A DNA stretch of 64,000 nt from Diogma glabrata (Eukaryota; Arthropoda; Insecta; Diptera; Cylindrotomidae): assembly GCA_963693315.1 (NCBI GenBank), contig OY856188.1, forward strand, positions 188,384,930 to 188,448,929, given 5' to 3'. Positions within the stretch are counted from its first letter, which is position 1. Every line of letters begins with the position of its first letter. Of the stretch, positions 10,777 through 24,144 are shown in pieces. Both the position numbers and the translations under genes were made by a program. A model generated the notes under the pieces. That model made no database searches and was not told where the DNA came from. It saw only the letters and a list, made by a program, of their open reading frames with translations.

Positions 10777-10795
10777 CCACCCACCCGCCACTGTG
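10777..10795 (+). other. tandem-duplication junction with filler
   Basis: Between LINE sequence (to 10776) and Harbinger sequence (from 10796) lie 19 bp. The last nine (GCCACTGTG, 10787-10795) match 817-825 of copy 1, implying a 21-bp deletion (826-846). The preceding bases repeat CCACCCGCC, also found 20-30 bp upstream in the LINE. This looks like templated filler. Confidence 0.8.
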
Positions 10796-11686
10796 AAAAT
10801 GTGAGACCAAAAACTCGAGTGTATATGTTTATATGGTATTTGGCAAACAATGAAACGTTTCGCCAAATTGGAGATCGGTTTGGTTTCAGCCGAAGCCACG
10901 CATATGATATCATCGTAGAACTGGCTTTATTTATGGGAAATGAATCAAAAAATTTCGTTGAGTGGCCATCCTTAGAAGAGCAAAAAAAAAATATCGGCTG
11001 GATTTAAAATTTTCAGTAATATAGAGAACATAATTCAAGCTATCGACTGCACGCATATAGAGATACCTAGACCTCAATACCACCAACGAGATTTTTACAA
11101 TAGAAAAAAGTATCACAGTTTACAAATGCAGGCAATAGTAGATCACAACAAAAAATTTACCAGTGTTTTTGTTGGAGAACCCGGATCTATGCACGACTCA
11201 CGTGTATTGCGGCGGTCCAAATTATTTAAATACTTATGTGAAAGGCAGCAACAAATGGTATTACCAAAAGGATTTCTACTGGCGGATCTTGCATATCCGA
11301 AAACATATCCATGGCTAGTCCCGCCGTACAAAATTAATCAAGGGATGAGCAATCATAAACGGCAATTTAATAAGCGTCATTCAAAAACAAGAATAACTAT
11401 TGAGCAGGCATTTGGCTTATTAAAGATGCGTTTTCGGCGTCTTCAAAAATTTGGGAATATAAAAAGAAAATTAATAATATTATTTGTATTAAGTGCTTGT
11501 GCACTTCATAATCTATGTATAGATTATGATGATCTAGAAGTGGAAGGATCAAATCGATTATCCGATGAAAATGAAAATCAACCAGCTGCAAGCGGACTTA
11601 ATCAAGACGAAGGAAACCGAAGCATGCAGACAACAAGGCAGGACGAATTACTACAAGAGTTAATTCAGAAACACATAATTACTTAA
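10796..11686 (+). pseudogene. PIF/Harbinger transposase, copy 2 (5'-truncated, frameshifted)
   Basis: Same sequence as 847-1737, with the same A10 frameshift (10982-10991) and intact DDE residues (D about 11045, D about 11285, E about 11402). The first 14 codons of the exon and its splice acceptor are missing because the duplication begins inside the exon. Without its upstream exons this copy cannot make full transposase. Confidence 0.9.
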
Positions 11687-11766
11687 TTCAAACATATTTT
11701 AAATTTATTTGTGTTTTAAAAATTATACATAAATTTTAATATTTAGTTTTATTATTAGTTTTAATT

Positions 11767-12530
11767 TTAATTTCTGTTTTGCAATATATTGCCCAACGTT
11801 TCTCTAAATCCAGTAATGGAGGCAGCAATGTTGTTCATTGCTGCCGCCACATTATTTTGTGCCTGGGTTAGGCCGTCTATCGACTTAATTAAATCATTAT
11901 TTAATTTTCTTTTGAACTCCCTTTCTGAGGCTCTATAATTCAAAAGCCTTTTCATATTTGTTTGGCCCCGTCGTTACCGTCGTCTTTGGGTCCGGTTCAC
12001 TGGTTCCGGCTGATTTTCTTGACGGTTTATTGGTTCACGGTTTTCCACGTTTTCCATCTGGGAAGCATTATTTTCGCCCTGGTCTAGATTTTGCGCCGAC
12101 AATTCTAGCCACTCTTCACTATAAGTTTCTGATTCCGCTCTTATTGCTAACTCCCCTGTTGCGGCTTCCACTACTTCCGTTGGCCTGTTGCCCAAAATCC
12201 GGTCAAGACTTTCGAAATGTATGAATGTAGACTCGCCGCTTGTCCTCATTCTATCATTTGCCGACTTGTACAGTCTTACCAAGCCCCTCCACTTGGTTTT
12301 TATTTGTGTTACTGTAAAATCCTAAAAAGTTGTTAAGATCATATTTAAGCTTTTTATATATATGATTTATTAGATTAAAATACAATGAAAAAGTTACTTA
12401 CATAATTTCTTAGGAGCAAATATTCTTTGATATTTGTCCACATTTGCCTTCTGCCTTCAGCCGATTGCTCTAAATACATGTACTCCTCAAAAGCCTCTAT
12501 GAGAACTTCTTTGGCGTAATTCGTCCACAT
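11767..12530 (-). pseudogene. Harbinger Myb/SANT-like protein, copy 2 (exon 1 intact, one stop)
   Basis: Exon 1 (12530-12402, 43 codons, ends at a GTAAGT donor) is open because the 7 bp lost in copy 1 are present. Exon 2 starts after an AG acceptor at 12321 and reads WRGLVRLYKS, then an acidic linker. A single TAA at 11974-11976 interrupts it, after which the same frame stays open to 11767. That stop is therefore the only visible lesion. If it replaced a sense codon such as CAA, the protein would be about 227 residues. Confidence 0.8.
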
Positions 12531-13795
12531 TACCACAACTCTAACTAAAATATACTAAACTAAACTACTAAACTAAAATATCTATACTCTATTACTCTAA
12601 ATCTTACTAAAATACTCTATTCTAACTACAATAATCTAACCTAATCTAATCTAATCTAAAACAACTATAATCAAACTAAATTAACAAATATAATCAAACT
12701 AAAACAATAACAATTTTTTTAAATAACCAAAACAATAACTATAAAAAACAATAACTAATAATGGAAAATCAAGCCAAACGTTAGACTGACAGTTAAATAC
12801 GAAAAATGTTGACGTTTAAACGCAATAAAAAGGTTGATTTTTTCGTGATAAATGAGTGCGTTTCATCCTAGGCAACTGACCATAAAAATCATGATTTTTT
12901 TTCTCACATTTGCTGTACCGAACACTAGGATTGAAAACCGAAATCAACTCGCTGATAGATACGCCAATTTAAAAACAATTCCTGGAACACGGATATCACT
13001 CATACATTCCTACAAATGATGGATCCATTTTAGCTAGACGTTATTCTAACTCTAAGGAATTTAGCAATGTAAAATTAAATAAATGATAAAAAATTTGTGA
13101 AATATTTATTTTAAGTTAAAATTAAAACTTGAATATAAAAACACATATCCAAAAAAATTGTTCGTTTTTTTATCTCCACTTTTTCTTACGATGAAAAATT
13201 TTAAGGTGAGTTGCAATAAAATTAATAAAAAAAAACAAAAAATTTTCGCCTTCTGAAAATTTTAAAAAATGCTAGTAACATATGTATGTACCTTTCATAT
13301 GTTAAAAAATCAAAACTTTTAAGAATACGCATTTCTAGAAAATCGATTTTGAATTTTCTAATTTCTACCGTTATTTTCTAAAGAAAAATGTTGAATATAT
13401 AATATAATTTTGAATAGCTGTGTTTAATACATTTTGAGCTATAAAACATCAAAATCAGTTCAGTAGTTTTTTCTGTAGAGCCATTTAAATACACCAGGGT
13501 CGAGAGCAATTTCTTGATTTTTCATCACCCCGTATCTAAAGACAGGGTCAAAAAAGAGAAAATTAAAAACGCAGAATTTTTTTTTATTGATGCCAACGAA
13601 TACATAAATATACAAAATTAAAACCGCATTTCTAAAATTGCCTGTTTTTGGCTGATTTCACGTGTTTCTTGCCATATAAAAAAATGGTAGTCCAGGCATC
13701 CCAGTTAGAAAACATGTATCAGTTTTGTTAATACAAAAGAAAATTAAAGTGTATGCGAGGACGTCACTAAGACCAATTTTGTTCGTTGTTTATAC

Positions 13796-14151
13796 CTAAT
13801 GGCGCACAACGCCATTAAACTCAAAATATGACTTTTCAAGCGTAATCTCAAGATTTGTATGCGCTTGAATGTATAGTGATCCTTGGTCACAAGTCATCAT
13901 AACCACATTTAACCCCATTTTTTCTTCACACATCTGAATATTTTTTTTAATTAATTTACTTAATTTTGAGGATGTAAAGGATTTGTTGACAACAACATTA
14001 TTAAGGACATATTTCCAGTTCAAAAGTAATGATCGTACCTTAAAAAATAGAGCTGAACTGGCTAGCTCATTTTTTCTTTCGGTCCCATCATCATAAAATC
14101 GCCTATCCATTAAAATATTTATTATCTTTTCATCGTTTAAGTCCAAAATAA
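13796..14151 (-). pseudogene. P-element-type transposase catalytic fragment, copy 2
   Basis: Identical in translation to 3840-4195, including the CDQGS motif. Same split by the Penelope fragment. Confidence 0.75.
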
Positions 14152-14959
14152 AATAAATCTTTTTTGTTCAAATTTTTAAAAACATTTTTACTTTTTATTT
14201 GACGACGTTTCTGCTTACAAAAGCTATCTTCAGGTGAGAAAAAAAAATATCAACTATACAAAACAGAAAATGAAAATTATACAATTTAAACAATATTAAC
14301 AAAAAACACTTACAAAAATGTTTTGTCCAAATAAATGAATTCACTGATGTCACTATTACAATATTATTAATTATAATTTTCAAATAAATTTAAAAAAATT
14401 TAAATTAAAAAAAGTGAAACTCAACTGAAACTTACAAAATATCTTCTTTAAACAAAAGGATAAAAAATTTTTTGAAATATAAACCAAAGATAGACAGTAT
14501 TTAAAAAAAAAAAAAAATTTTAAATATTTAAATAAAAGAAAGGTATACGTTATCCAAATATGTGCAGTCAGATTGTATGTTCATATTGTTATGGAATTTT
14601 TTAATATAAATTGACTCAAGAATTTTGCGCTTAACCGTATTAGACTCAAAATTTAAAATTTCAGGATTGTCCCAATCAATTTTATGATTACTAGAAATAA
14701 CATGATCACATAAGGCACTATGTGACCCATTACCTCTAGAAATATGATATCTATGGTCTTTTAACCTGGAAACCAGATATTGTTTAGTTTCACCAATATA
14801 TGTTAAGCCACAATTAAGTTCAGCACAATTAATCTTATAAACTAAATTAGAAAAATATTCTTGAGGAACAGGATCTTTAAGATGTGTGAAAATACGATTT
14901 TTTAGAGTGTTGCAAGGTTTACCAACTGCTTTAATATTATAATATTGTAGTTTAGTCTC
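14152..14959 (-). mobile_element. Penelope-like 3' fragment (GIY-YIG), copy 2
   Basis: Duplicate of 4196-5003: GIY-YIG endonuclease frame ending at about 14528, and the hammerhead-like motif at about 14194-14238. Confidence 0.78.
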
Positions 14960-16149
14960 GCTTTATTGAAATTTCGTCAAAACACGAATTTTGTCTTTTG
15001 CCACAATTTACGAAAAAAGAGTTGTGTTACTCCATTAACACTTTGTTAACCGGTGGGATAAACTTAATGGGAAACCACTTGTATATTGATGAAATTGACG
15101 GAAATTTCAAATGTAAACTATCTCTAAATACTTGTATAAAATACAAATGTTTCTCCGATTTCTGTAGACTGTACATTTTTTCTATTTCATAAATCACAGA
15201 CACGATTTATTTTAGGTTTTATTTTTACTTTATTTACACTTTATTTTAAATTTTTATTTTAGCCGTGTTCGATTTGACTGAAGCAACTGAATCATCTGAA
15301 AAATTGAATGCAATTGTTGTTGTTTTTTCAGTTGTTTCAGTCAAATCGAACGCACCTTTTGTCTTCATTCGAAGACGATCAAAATACATCTGAAATTTCA
15401 TATCTCATAATTCTTGATTTTCCTTTGGTTAGATTTATATTGGTTTTTTTTGTTATGTGTGTATGTGTAGTTAAAATAAGGAAAATCAGTTTGTAACCGA
15501 ACAACAAACATTGTGCAAAATTTTTATCATGATTGTTGTATGAATAATTTTGCTTGAGCAGAAGCTTACAAACATTTTTAGAATTTTCATTTACACTGAA
15601 ATAGTCAATAACATTGTCAACAGTGACTACACTATCTTTGTGCAAAAGTCTCGTTAATTTTAATTTTCTTTTGACATTTTCAAGTTCTGTTTTATAAGAT
15701 ATGAGTCGTTTCGACTTCTTAATACAATTTTAACAATCACTGACAAGACTTTTGTCAAATTCGCAATCCGAACAGTTTATTGTATTAATTATATTTATAA
15801 ATTCTATCATCATCAGTTTTGTCACGCTGTGTGCCAACATCCGATGATTGCATTAGAACTTAAAAATTAGTCTCTCTTATACTTGGAAAAGAGTAGCTGC
15901 TACAGATTTTCAAATCACTTACATGTAATATAAAAAGGGTAGGTACAGCATTTCTTGTCAACCAACTATTACCGATATATGCCGGTTCGAAATGCTTAGC
16001 ACAAATAAAATTATGTTTTACCTGTAAATCGTCCGACTTTAATCCAATAGCTGACAACCAACGTTCTTTTCTATCCTTCTGTAATGGAAGACGATAAAAC
16101 CGCATATTTGTAAGCTGCGATTTATTTTTGCAGCACGGAACGATGCATG
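14956..16149 (-). pseudogene. P-element-like transposase N-terminal half with THAP domain, copy 2
   Basis: Duplicate of 5000-6193. The THAP finger is at about 15945-16149 and the FDE region near 14970-15000. Same stops and hairpin (15265-15352). Confidence 0.7.
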
Positions 16150-16156
16150 AAATATA

Positions 16157-19116
16157 TTAACGTATAGGTGTTTCATGGCTCACTAAATAAATATGATCAA
16201 TAATTTATTATCTATATTATCTATATCTATATTATCTACATATTAAAAAATATATTATGAACGTATTATATTATCTAGGGTTATATTATCTATAATATGG
16301 TCCGAACGAGAACAAACCAACCATGCCAACAGGTTCTTAAAATTGTCCTAGGTAATGAAAATTCATTTGTTAAATTAAAATTTTTTTTAAACACGTAAAT
16401 GAATTGTCATGAAACGATCAAATTTATCTGAGTAATTTATCTATAATTTCTTTGTGAATCGATATTTTGATGTTGTTTCTTTAAATTAAAATATTTTAAG
16501 TAAAAATATGGTCAAATTCAATTCGTTCCAAATTTCAATAAATATTTAAAACTGTTTTGTTGTTGTCCCTTAAAATCAAAAACAAAAAAAAATATAAACA
16601 CCATAAATAATATTTTAATTTAAAAGTTCTAAACTGTAACAAGATATTTAAATAATAATAAAATAATAAACGCCTTATTCTTGTTAAATTGAGTTTTTTA
16701 GATACTACTGTCGATGAAAGCATAGCTTTCGAAATACGTATTTAGTGAAATAAAACTCAATTTAACAAGTGCGTTTATTATTTTATTATTACATAAATAA
16801 TAATAATTTCCAACCTATGTTTACAATAATTTCTTCTTTTATTAATTTGTCATACACACACTCAAAAATCAGTTCCTTTTGTTTTATATGTAATTTGGTT
16901 AAAAAAAATACTAAAAACAACTAAAGTTTTATTTTTTTGTATTTATATTGTAAATAATAAAACCACCTTTAATGATTTCTTTTGCTATGCTAAATGTTAC
17001 TCAGCTGTTATCCCTTTAAATTGAAATATTTAACGATTTTTCATGTGTTCACTGTTTCGGCGCCATTGTGTGGTATTTTGCTTCTAGAGTTCTCACTTCT
17101 TAATAATTTTTCCTTATTATTTAACACAACAAATAATAATTTTGAGTGAGGCTCAATAAATAGGGCTATCTCAAGTCTTTAAATAACAACCTTTTAACTT
17201 TCGTAGTACTATTATTATTATTTATTCTATACAAATTTCAGATTTAATATCAACAATCATACATTATTATAAATAAAACTATTTACTAAAAATGTTTCAA
17301 AAAATGTTACTAAAAATGTATCCATTCTTTCTTTTTGTTAAATCAAAACTTTTAAAAATTAAAATTTTATCAAGCGCGTTGAACATGTCAAACGATTACT
17401 AATAAAGTGTATTTTGTTTTTTTCACAACATGGAGGATATCAACTGTGGTATATATGTTTCTCTCTTTCCTTTCGATTAAACAATTTTTCTCTTTTTCAT
17501 TAAATTCGATGTTTTAATAAAGAAGGTTTTAATAAAGAAGGACAATAGAAAAATCAAATTTTTGTTTTTATTGTTATAAATTTATTTATTGAATACTTAA
17601 TACAATATATGCAATTTCAAAAAGATACGGCAAATGATTCCGGTGCCAAAAATGATTAAATAAACACAAATAACCTAACGACCAATACCAACGTCGGCGA
17701 GTAAACTGTTCGCTAGTTTCAAAATATGACTTTTGGGGAGTAGGCGACTACACTTTTTCTATAAATTGTTAAATATTTTCATTTATACCTACATACATAT
17801 TTCAACCGCCTTCAACATTTTACAATTTACACAGTATCACACCCTTACAAATTAAAATCTTGAAGAAATACTTATAATATTAATTTGCTACTAATTTCTT
17901 AAAGATGACACAAATAATAATTCAAAATTTCTGAAATGTTGATGAAATATATAAAATAAAAATAATAATTTGAAATAATAATTTTTTTAGTCAGATTCAT
18001 ATGAAATTTTAATTTTTGTGTGTCAGTTGCAAATTCTATCTCTGATGATGAATATAATTCGAAACATGTAAGAGAAAATATTAAATAAAAAAAGAAATAT
18101 TATAATTTATAAATAGTATCTTTTTTTAAATTGTAAAATCAATAAATTTTGCCTCTAAGAAAAAAAACAACATAAATTGTTAGATTCATATGAGTTTAGA
18201 ATTTCTAAACTCCTTGTTAATTATCACTAAACTATCGAAATCGATTGGGCTTAAAAACTAATAAACATATATTAAAAAATTATGTTTCAATTCTAAACTC
18301 AAAGAAATCTGAAATATAAAATTGATATCTTTGCTCAAAAAAAACAAAAATTAATTATAAAAGCAGTAGTTTTAATTTAGGTCTCGTATATGGATGATGT
18401 TTCGTTATTTTATTTCTGAATTATTTACGTACAATATATTATAAGTACATTTTTTAATATAAAAATTATTTATTTTATTTTTAATGGTTATGTAAAAGAA
18501 AAGTTTGTTTAAATATCGTTATAGTCATGAAACTAATTAATAAAAATTAATATTTCTGAAATACTTTTTAAGTAGTTCAATAAATTATAATTAAGAAATG
18601 CTTTGTATTGTACTAAACTTAATAAATAATATGTATAAATATATAATTGAACATAGTGTAAACCATGTTATTCTTGTTAATTGAAATAAATAAATAAGTT
18701 GTGTTAATTCTATTTTATCTAGTTTTATTATACATAAAAACAACAAATGACAAATAAATCGGTATAAATAGAGTTATCCACAGGTAAGACTTCAGAATTT
18801 AATCTGTCCTTTAAACCGTTAGTTGGATACGGTACAACTGTTTGTTCTAGAGGTTGATTTTTGTGAATTACTATAATGAAATCAAAATAAATGTGCTGTT
18901 TTTGCTAAACTTTATTAGAGGTGATTTCATATTAAAAAACTGTTTGTGTCAGATGAACCAAACAAAAAAAAAACAGATGAAGAATTAGTAGGAGTCCGTC
19001 AAAAGTATCGCCTCAGATGTTAATGAAATGCTGGATAATTTCAACAAGAGGACCACAATATTGGTATATCGTAGGTGAGTATGAAGTAGAATTGACATTG
19101 GCACAAATAAGCAAAT
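16157..19116. other. non-coding stretch, copy 2 of 6201-9160
   Basis: Holds the second copies of the inverted repeat (about 16652-16791) and of the canonical hammerhead-like motif (core CTGATGA at 18042-18048). The rest is unassigned AT-rich DNA. Confidence 0.5.
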
Positions 19117-19401
19117 TTGGAATTTTTTGTCGGATGCGTTAAGAGGATAAAATCGGAAAATGGCAGAAAATCGAAACAAATTAAAATATTAAAATCAAAA
19201 ACCAACCAAAATATTTCGCGTGTGTTCAGAAAAAACTCAAATGCTAAAAACCAATATCGTTCAAACAATTATAAAGCAATCTCAGAATACAACCCCAATC
19301 GACAAAAGAATAAAATTAAGGAAAGGTCAGATAATATAAATAGTAAAAGTTTAAACAAGTTTGAGACGAGAACAATTAGACACAAGAAACATAAACAATG
19401 A
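19117..19401 (+). CDS. unrecognised Lys/Asn-rich ORF, copy 2
   Basis: Duplicate of 9161-9445 with the same doubts. Confidence 0.2.
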   Translation: MEFFVGCVKRIKSENGRKSKQIKILKSKTNQNISRVFRKNSNAKNQYRSNNYKAISEYNPNRQKNKIKERSDNINSKSLNKFETRTIRHKKHKQ

Positions 19402-19820
19402 AGAACAAAACTATTTGTGATGAATGTGATTGTGGTGGATCTGAATTTAGAGATGTAAATGGACTTTGGTATACTTGAACCTCTCTTACGTTTTCACCTA
19501 AACATCGTGTATTTTTTAAATTTGTACCCATTTTACCAATTAACAAATTTAGCAGGTGATTGAATTCTGGATTTTGTAATCGAAAAGAGGAAGATGATTG
19601 TTAATAGCTGATGGTCTTGATTATTCTACATAGCTACAAAATTTTCGCGCAAATCATCGGTCGAATTTTCTCTATTATATTGTTTCCTGGATGGCAAAAG
19701 ATGTTATATTAAGTTTAGTGAGTGGACAACCCTATAGTTGTAGTTCCAAAACAAAACCTTTCAAAGTAGGTGGTATTTATTTTGAAAATAATTAAATTAT
19801 AATAACAGTTTATAAAATCT

Positions 19821-20116
19821 GTGAAGAGAAGTAGTAATACTATAGTATCAATATCCATAAATAACTTAGTCGATTCTGTTTGTGTTAAAAGCGAATTTTC
19901 AATTTTCCTATCGAGTTTAAATAGACTTCAACTTGGATATCGATTGGATTACTATCTAGACGATATTTTAACTGGTGCGCTGGATTATTATGACTGCAAA
20001 AAAGTACTTCTATGCGTGCTTGTTCAACTCAACCAGTACAATGTAAAAATAAATAAAGACATATCTAGTGGTGGTGAGGTAAATTCTCTCGGTCATCACA
20101 TAGATGATATTGGTTC
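19821..20116 (+). pseudogene. Ty3/gypsy reverse-transcriptase fragment, copy 2
   Basis: Duplicate of 9865-10160 with the YLDD box. It was the insertion target of the complete LINE at 20122. Confidence 0.65.
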
Positions 20117-20121
20117 ATATC
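20100..20121 (+). repeat. target-site duplication, left
   Basis: A 22-bp word beginning ATAGATGATATTGG recurs exactly at 23757-23778, bracketing the LINE. The first A could belong to the poly-A tail. Confidence 0.9.
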
Positions 20122-23100
20122 GCAGGAGAGATCGATTTTGATCGATTATGATCAATGTTGATCTACGGGTCTGACTACCCTGCGTACTCCAGTCCCTGCC
20201 ATTGACATATGAGTTAGCGTGAGATATCACATACCACTGGCAATGGCAGGAGATGTCATTAGCCAAGATGATATCTTAGGGTGCTGGCGGACGAACTTTA
20301 ATTAGTCAACGGCAGCACTTCCAGTCTTAGCTGGGCAGCGTTCCGTAGCGGTACCGCTCATTAGCTCTTCCGAGGAATCGGACCAACTCGTAGTTATGTG
20401 TGGGCTTTGTGCCTCGATTGAAGTGGTGGGCGGTGCGTCTGGGGTGCGCTGCATCAGCTGGATTATTGGCAATTAGTTTTGTTTTGTTTTCTGCAAATTT
20501 CTCACAATTTGTTTTCACTTATTTTTTTGTTATTATTTCTTCATCTTATCATGAAATATTGGCATATGTCATATTTTGTAGTATGATATGATTTTTTTAC
20601 TTAGTTATGCATTTTAAAATAAAACACAAAAAAAAAAATAAACATTTTGATATATATATGGCAATACAACCGAAAAAAAATAAGTAGGCAAGTGGTAAAG
20701 CAAATCGGCGCAATCCACCCGCCCATAAAGCGGCACGTCCACGGAATTTGCAGGGACAAAACATATATGAATCAATCAAAAATTTTAAAATACATGTTCA
20801 AAACATCTGCGGATTGAACGCTAACCATGACCACGTGCAACATCATCTTGAGCACGACAAACCGAACATTCTATTCCTTACAGAAACACAAGTTTCTGAA
20901 AATTTTCTCTTTATAGAATCGCTTAATTCCAAATATAGGCTCGAATCAGCTTTCAAACTCCATCAGGGCGTATGCGCATTCATTCATGAGAGTGTTGCGT
21001 ACACGCGCTTTCCAAATTTTGAACTACACGGTGACGGCTTCAATACAATGGTTTTAAAGATTTGTCTTCCAGAAATGACTTTTTTTACAATAGCTTTATA
21101 CCGGTCCCTCAACAAACGTAACCCAAACTTTTTTAATATACTGACAAAAATTATGGACGAGATTAGAGCAAAGTCCCCTAATTGTGAAGTTATCGTTACC
21201 GGTGACTTCAACGTCCACAACAAATCATGGTTGGAATTCTCCAAATCGACCGACGATGTTGACAATAGTTGAAAACTGGCAGAAATTTTTGCCGCGTCTC
21301 AGGGCCTATTCCAAATTGTTAAAAGCCCGACTTTCACTCCCCGTAATGGCGGTGATAATAGTTTTCTTTTAGATCTCTATCTTACCACAATGCCAGATAT
21401 TACGAGTGTCGATGTCGCGAAAGGTAGTATTGGAAATTCTGATCATTATTTAATCTCATCAGTTATCAAAACTGATTTACTTAAAACTACAGCTCCCAAG
21501 CCCCGTAAAATATTTCACTACTCAAAAATGGATAAGAGTGGTCTTCAAAATTTTTTCCATGGTTTCCATTTCGACCGTCATTGTTTTTACACTGACAATG
21601 TAAATGTTTCTGCTCAAAACTTTACAGAAACCATCCAATTTGCTATCAATAAATTTGTCCCTTTCTCCATAGTAAAACCCAAACAAAAATACTTGTATTC
21701 GAAAGCTGCCAAAACGGCACTTAGAAACAAACGTAGATCATTTAATATTTGGATTCATAACAAAACTCTCACTAATCGATCCCAATATCTAAAGGCCAAC
21801 AAAATATCTAATCAGATTATCTCAAACGAAAAGTCCGAAATTGACAGAGCGAAAGCCTCAAAACTTACGTCTATGTCTGTTTCTGACAAGAGTTTCTACA
21901 GTGCCATTAATTCTTTAAATTCTGGTACAAAATTTTCTATTCCCCTATTATTGATGGTGATTTAATCGTCAATGATCCCGCAAGAAAAGCTAACTTGTTC
22001 GCTGAACGCTTTGCTCTGAACTCCACTGTTTTGGAAACTCCTAAAGAAATACCCCAAATCCAGTCTTCAGGAGTTAATATGAATGAACTTCACTTCAAAC
22101 CCAAAATAGTCGCTAGACTTTTAAAGGGGTTAAACATCAACAAAGCATCAGGAATGGACAATATTCCACCCATTATTTTAAAAACATTTTCCAAAGAACT
22201 TGCACCAACTTTAACTAAAATATTCTACCAATCCTACAAATCTGGTATATTTCCCTCGTGCTGGAAGTTGGCAAATGTCCAGCCCGTCCCCAAAAAGGGA
22301 CCAAAATCCGATATCTCAAATTATAGGCCAATAGCTTTACTATCGGTCCTATCCAAAGTCTATGAGCATTATATTAATACACATATTTCAAAATTTCTGG
22401 AAGAAAATCATTTAATATCCGACAGCCAATACGGTTTTCGAAACAAAAGATCAACTACCGATCTATTAAACTATGTAGCGCATTGTTGGAACAGCATACT
22501 TGATAAAGGTGGTGAAACATACGTTATCGCTTTAGACATCCCCAAGGCATTCGATCGAGTCTGGCATGCCAACTTAATCAACAAGCTCGTTGCGTACGGT
22601 TTCCATCCCAATGTTGTGAAGCTGATTCAAAATTTTCTATCCAACCGATACATTTCGGTAACCTTAGACGGATTTTCTTCTGAGTCTAAACTAATTAACG
22701 CTGGTGTACCCCAAGGCTCAGTATTGTCCCCAACCCTATTTTTGATTTATATCAACGAATTGTTGAAAATCACCAGTAACCCAATAAATAGTTTTGCAGA
22801 TGATAGTACTCTGCACAAGTCGTTCGAGCCCCTTCCTTCAAAAGGTAAAATGCACGAACGAATTAATCCTGCCCGGAGAGACGCTGCCATAAACGTGAAC
22901 AAAGACCTGAATAAAGTCGCCGACTGGGGTGACCAAAACCTTGTCAATTTCAACTCCACCAAAACACAGCTGTTGATTGTTTCCAGATTAAAGACCGAGT
23001 TCCCCAAAGGTATTTTATTTAGTATGTGTGATGAACCAATAGGTGAATGTAAAAACATTCGTTTATTGGGTGTCACAGTTTCAAATGACCTACTCTGGAA

Positions 23101-23756
23101 CGATCTTGTAATGGCGATGGCAAAAAGTGCGTCTAAAAAACTCGGACTCCTAAATAGATGCAAAAAATTTTTCACTCCATACCAATTGCTCCATGTTTAT
23201 AAGTCCTATATTCGTCCCTGTATGGAGTACTGCTGTCTAGTTTGGGGTGCTGCCTCTGTTTCCATCTTGGCACTCTTGGACTCTGTTCCAAAGCGAGCTA
23301 TACGAATTGTGGGTGATCGAACTTTGACATCAAAACTTGATTCCCTACAACATCGTCGCACTGTTGCTGACCTCGTTGTTTTTTACAAATATCGTCATCA
23401 GCAGTGCTCAGATGAAATCAGCGGCATCATGCCTCAAACTTATTCTTACCCCCGTTCCACTCGGCAATCGGCTGCCGCAACCAGTGAAACGGTAAAGATC
23501 CCGCGCTGTCATACTGGCAGATCGCAGAGAGACTTCTTTGTCCGAACTGCGTACAAATGGAATAGTTTGCCGGAACACTTAGTCTCAGGTGGCTTCAACC
23601 CACAGATGTTTAAAAAAAAGCGTTAATCTACACCTTAGAACGCCAGTTGTTGTGGGACCCAGGTCTAGACCTAGGTCCTAAAAGGTATTTATGTGTTGTT
23701 GTGACACATATTCTAAACCCTATTACACAACACATTTTATTAAAAAAAAAAAAAAA
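20122..23756 (+). mobile_element. CR1/Jockey-superfamily LINE, full insertion
   Basis: A 3.6-kb non-LTR retrotransposon flanked by a 22-bp TSD. It has a GC-richer 5' UTR of about 620 bp, then an endonuclease/RT frame, a 3' UTR of about 115 bp and a terminal A run (23742-23757). No separate ORF1 (gag with CCHC knuckles) is visible between 20122 and 20748, unusual for a Jockey-clade element, so ORF1 was lost or never present. Clade assignment between CR1, L2 and Jockey is uncertain. Confidence 0.92.
20748..23626 (+). pseudogene. LINE ORF2: APE endonuclease plus reverse transcriptase (one stop, one frameshift)
   Basis: The N-terminal APE-type endonuclease nicks target DNA. Motifs: NICGLNAN (20800s), LTETQ with catalytic Glu (about 20880), VTGDFNVHN (about 21200) and GNSDHYLI (about 21435). 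The RT follows from about 22080: GMDNIPP, NYRPIALLS, ALDIPKAFDRVWH with the first catalytic Asp, GVPQGSVLSP, and SFADDST with the catalytic pair (about 22795). Two lesions: in-frame TGA at 21270-21272, and loss of one base near 21940, after which the frame of 21995-23626 continues. All key catalytic residues are intact, so the copy is young. The product would act in target-primed reverse transcription. Confidence 0.93.
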
Positions 23757-23778
23757 ATAGATGATATTGGTTCATATC
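23757..23778 (+). repeat. target-site duplication, right
   Basis: Exact match to 20100-20121, directly after the A tail of the LINE. Confidence 0.9.
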
Positions 23779-24144
23779 AAAATAATATTAAATAAAATTT
23801 AAAATCATAAATGCAAATTTTTAATAAGTCGAAGATCACAAAAATGTATATAATATACCTTGGCGAAAAGCGAGGATATATATCGCGTAGCATAATGCAG
23901 ATTAAAACTTAGTAAACTAGCTAAGAACGTCAGGGAAGCTCAATATAAAACCGTAAGTTTTATTTTCCTTAACTATTCATATTCAGATCGTTTTACTACC
24001 AACACTAATGGTACCTTTTAGCATCCCCATTGATTAATGCTATCTGTTAGCATCCCCAATGCAAATTATGGTCGGTGCGCACCAAAGGATGAATCTAGTT
24101 GGATTAAACTAGATAAGCGTACCTAGTATGAACAAATGCATGTT
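23779..24144. other. non-coding, resumes the DNA interrupted by the LINE
   Basis: This should be the downstream part of the decayed gypsy element, but I see no pol frame. A short repeat, TAGCATCCCCA, occurs twice near 24019 and 24049. Confidence 0.4.

Larger units (their letters stand above)
10796..20732 (+). repeat. 9.93-kb tandem segmental duplication, copy 2
   Basis: Second unit, starting at the equivalent of 847 and running past the copy-1 endpoint into the complete LINE. Unlike copy 1 it retains the 7-bp segment in the Myb-like gene, so neither copy is simply the older version at every site. See copy 1 for differences. Confidence 0.93.
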
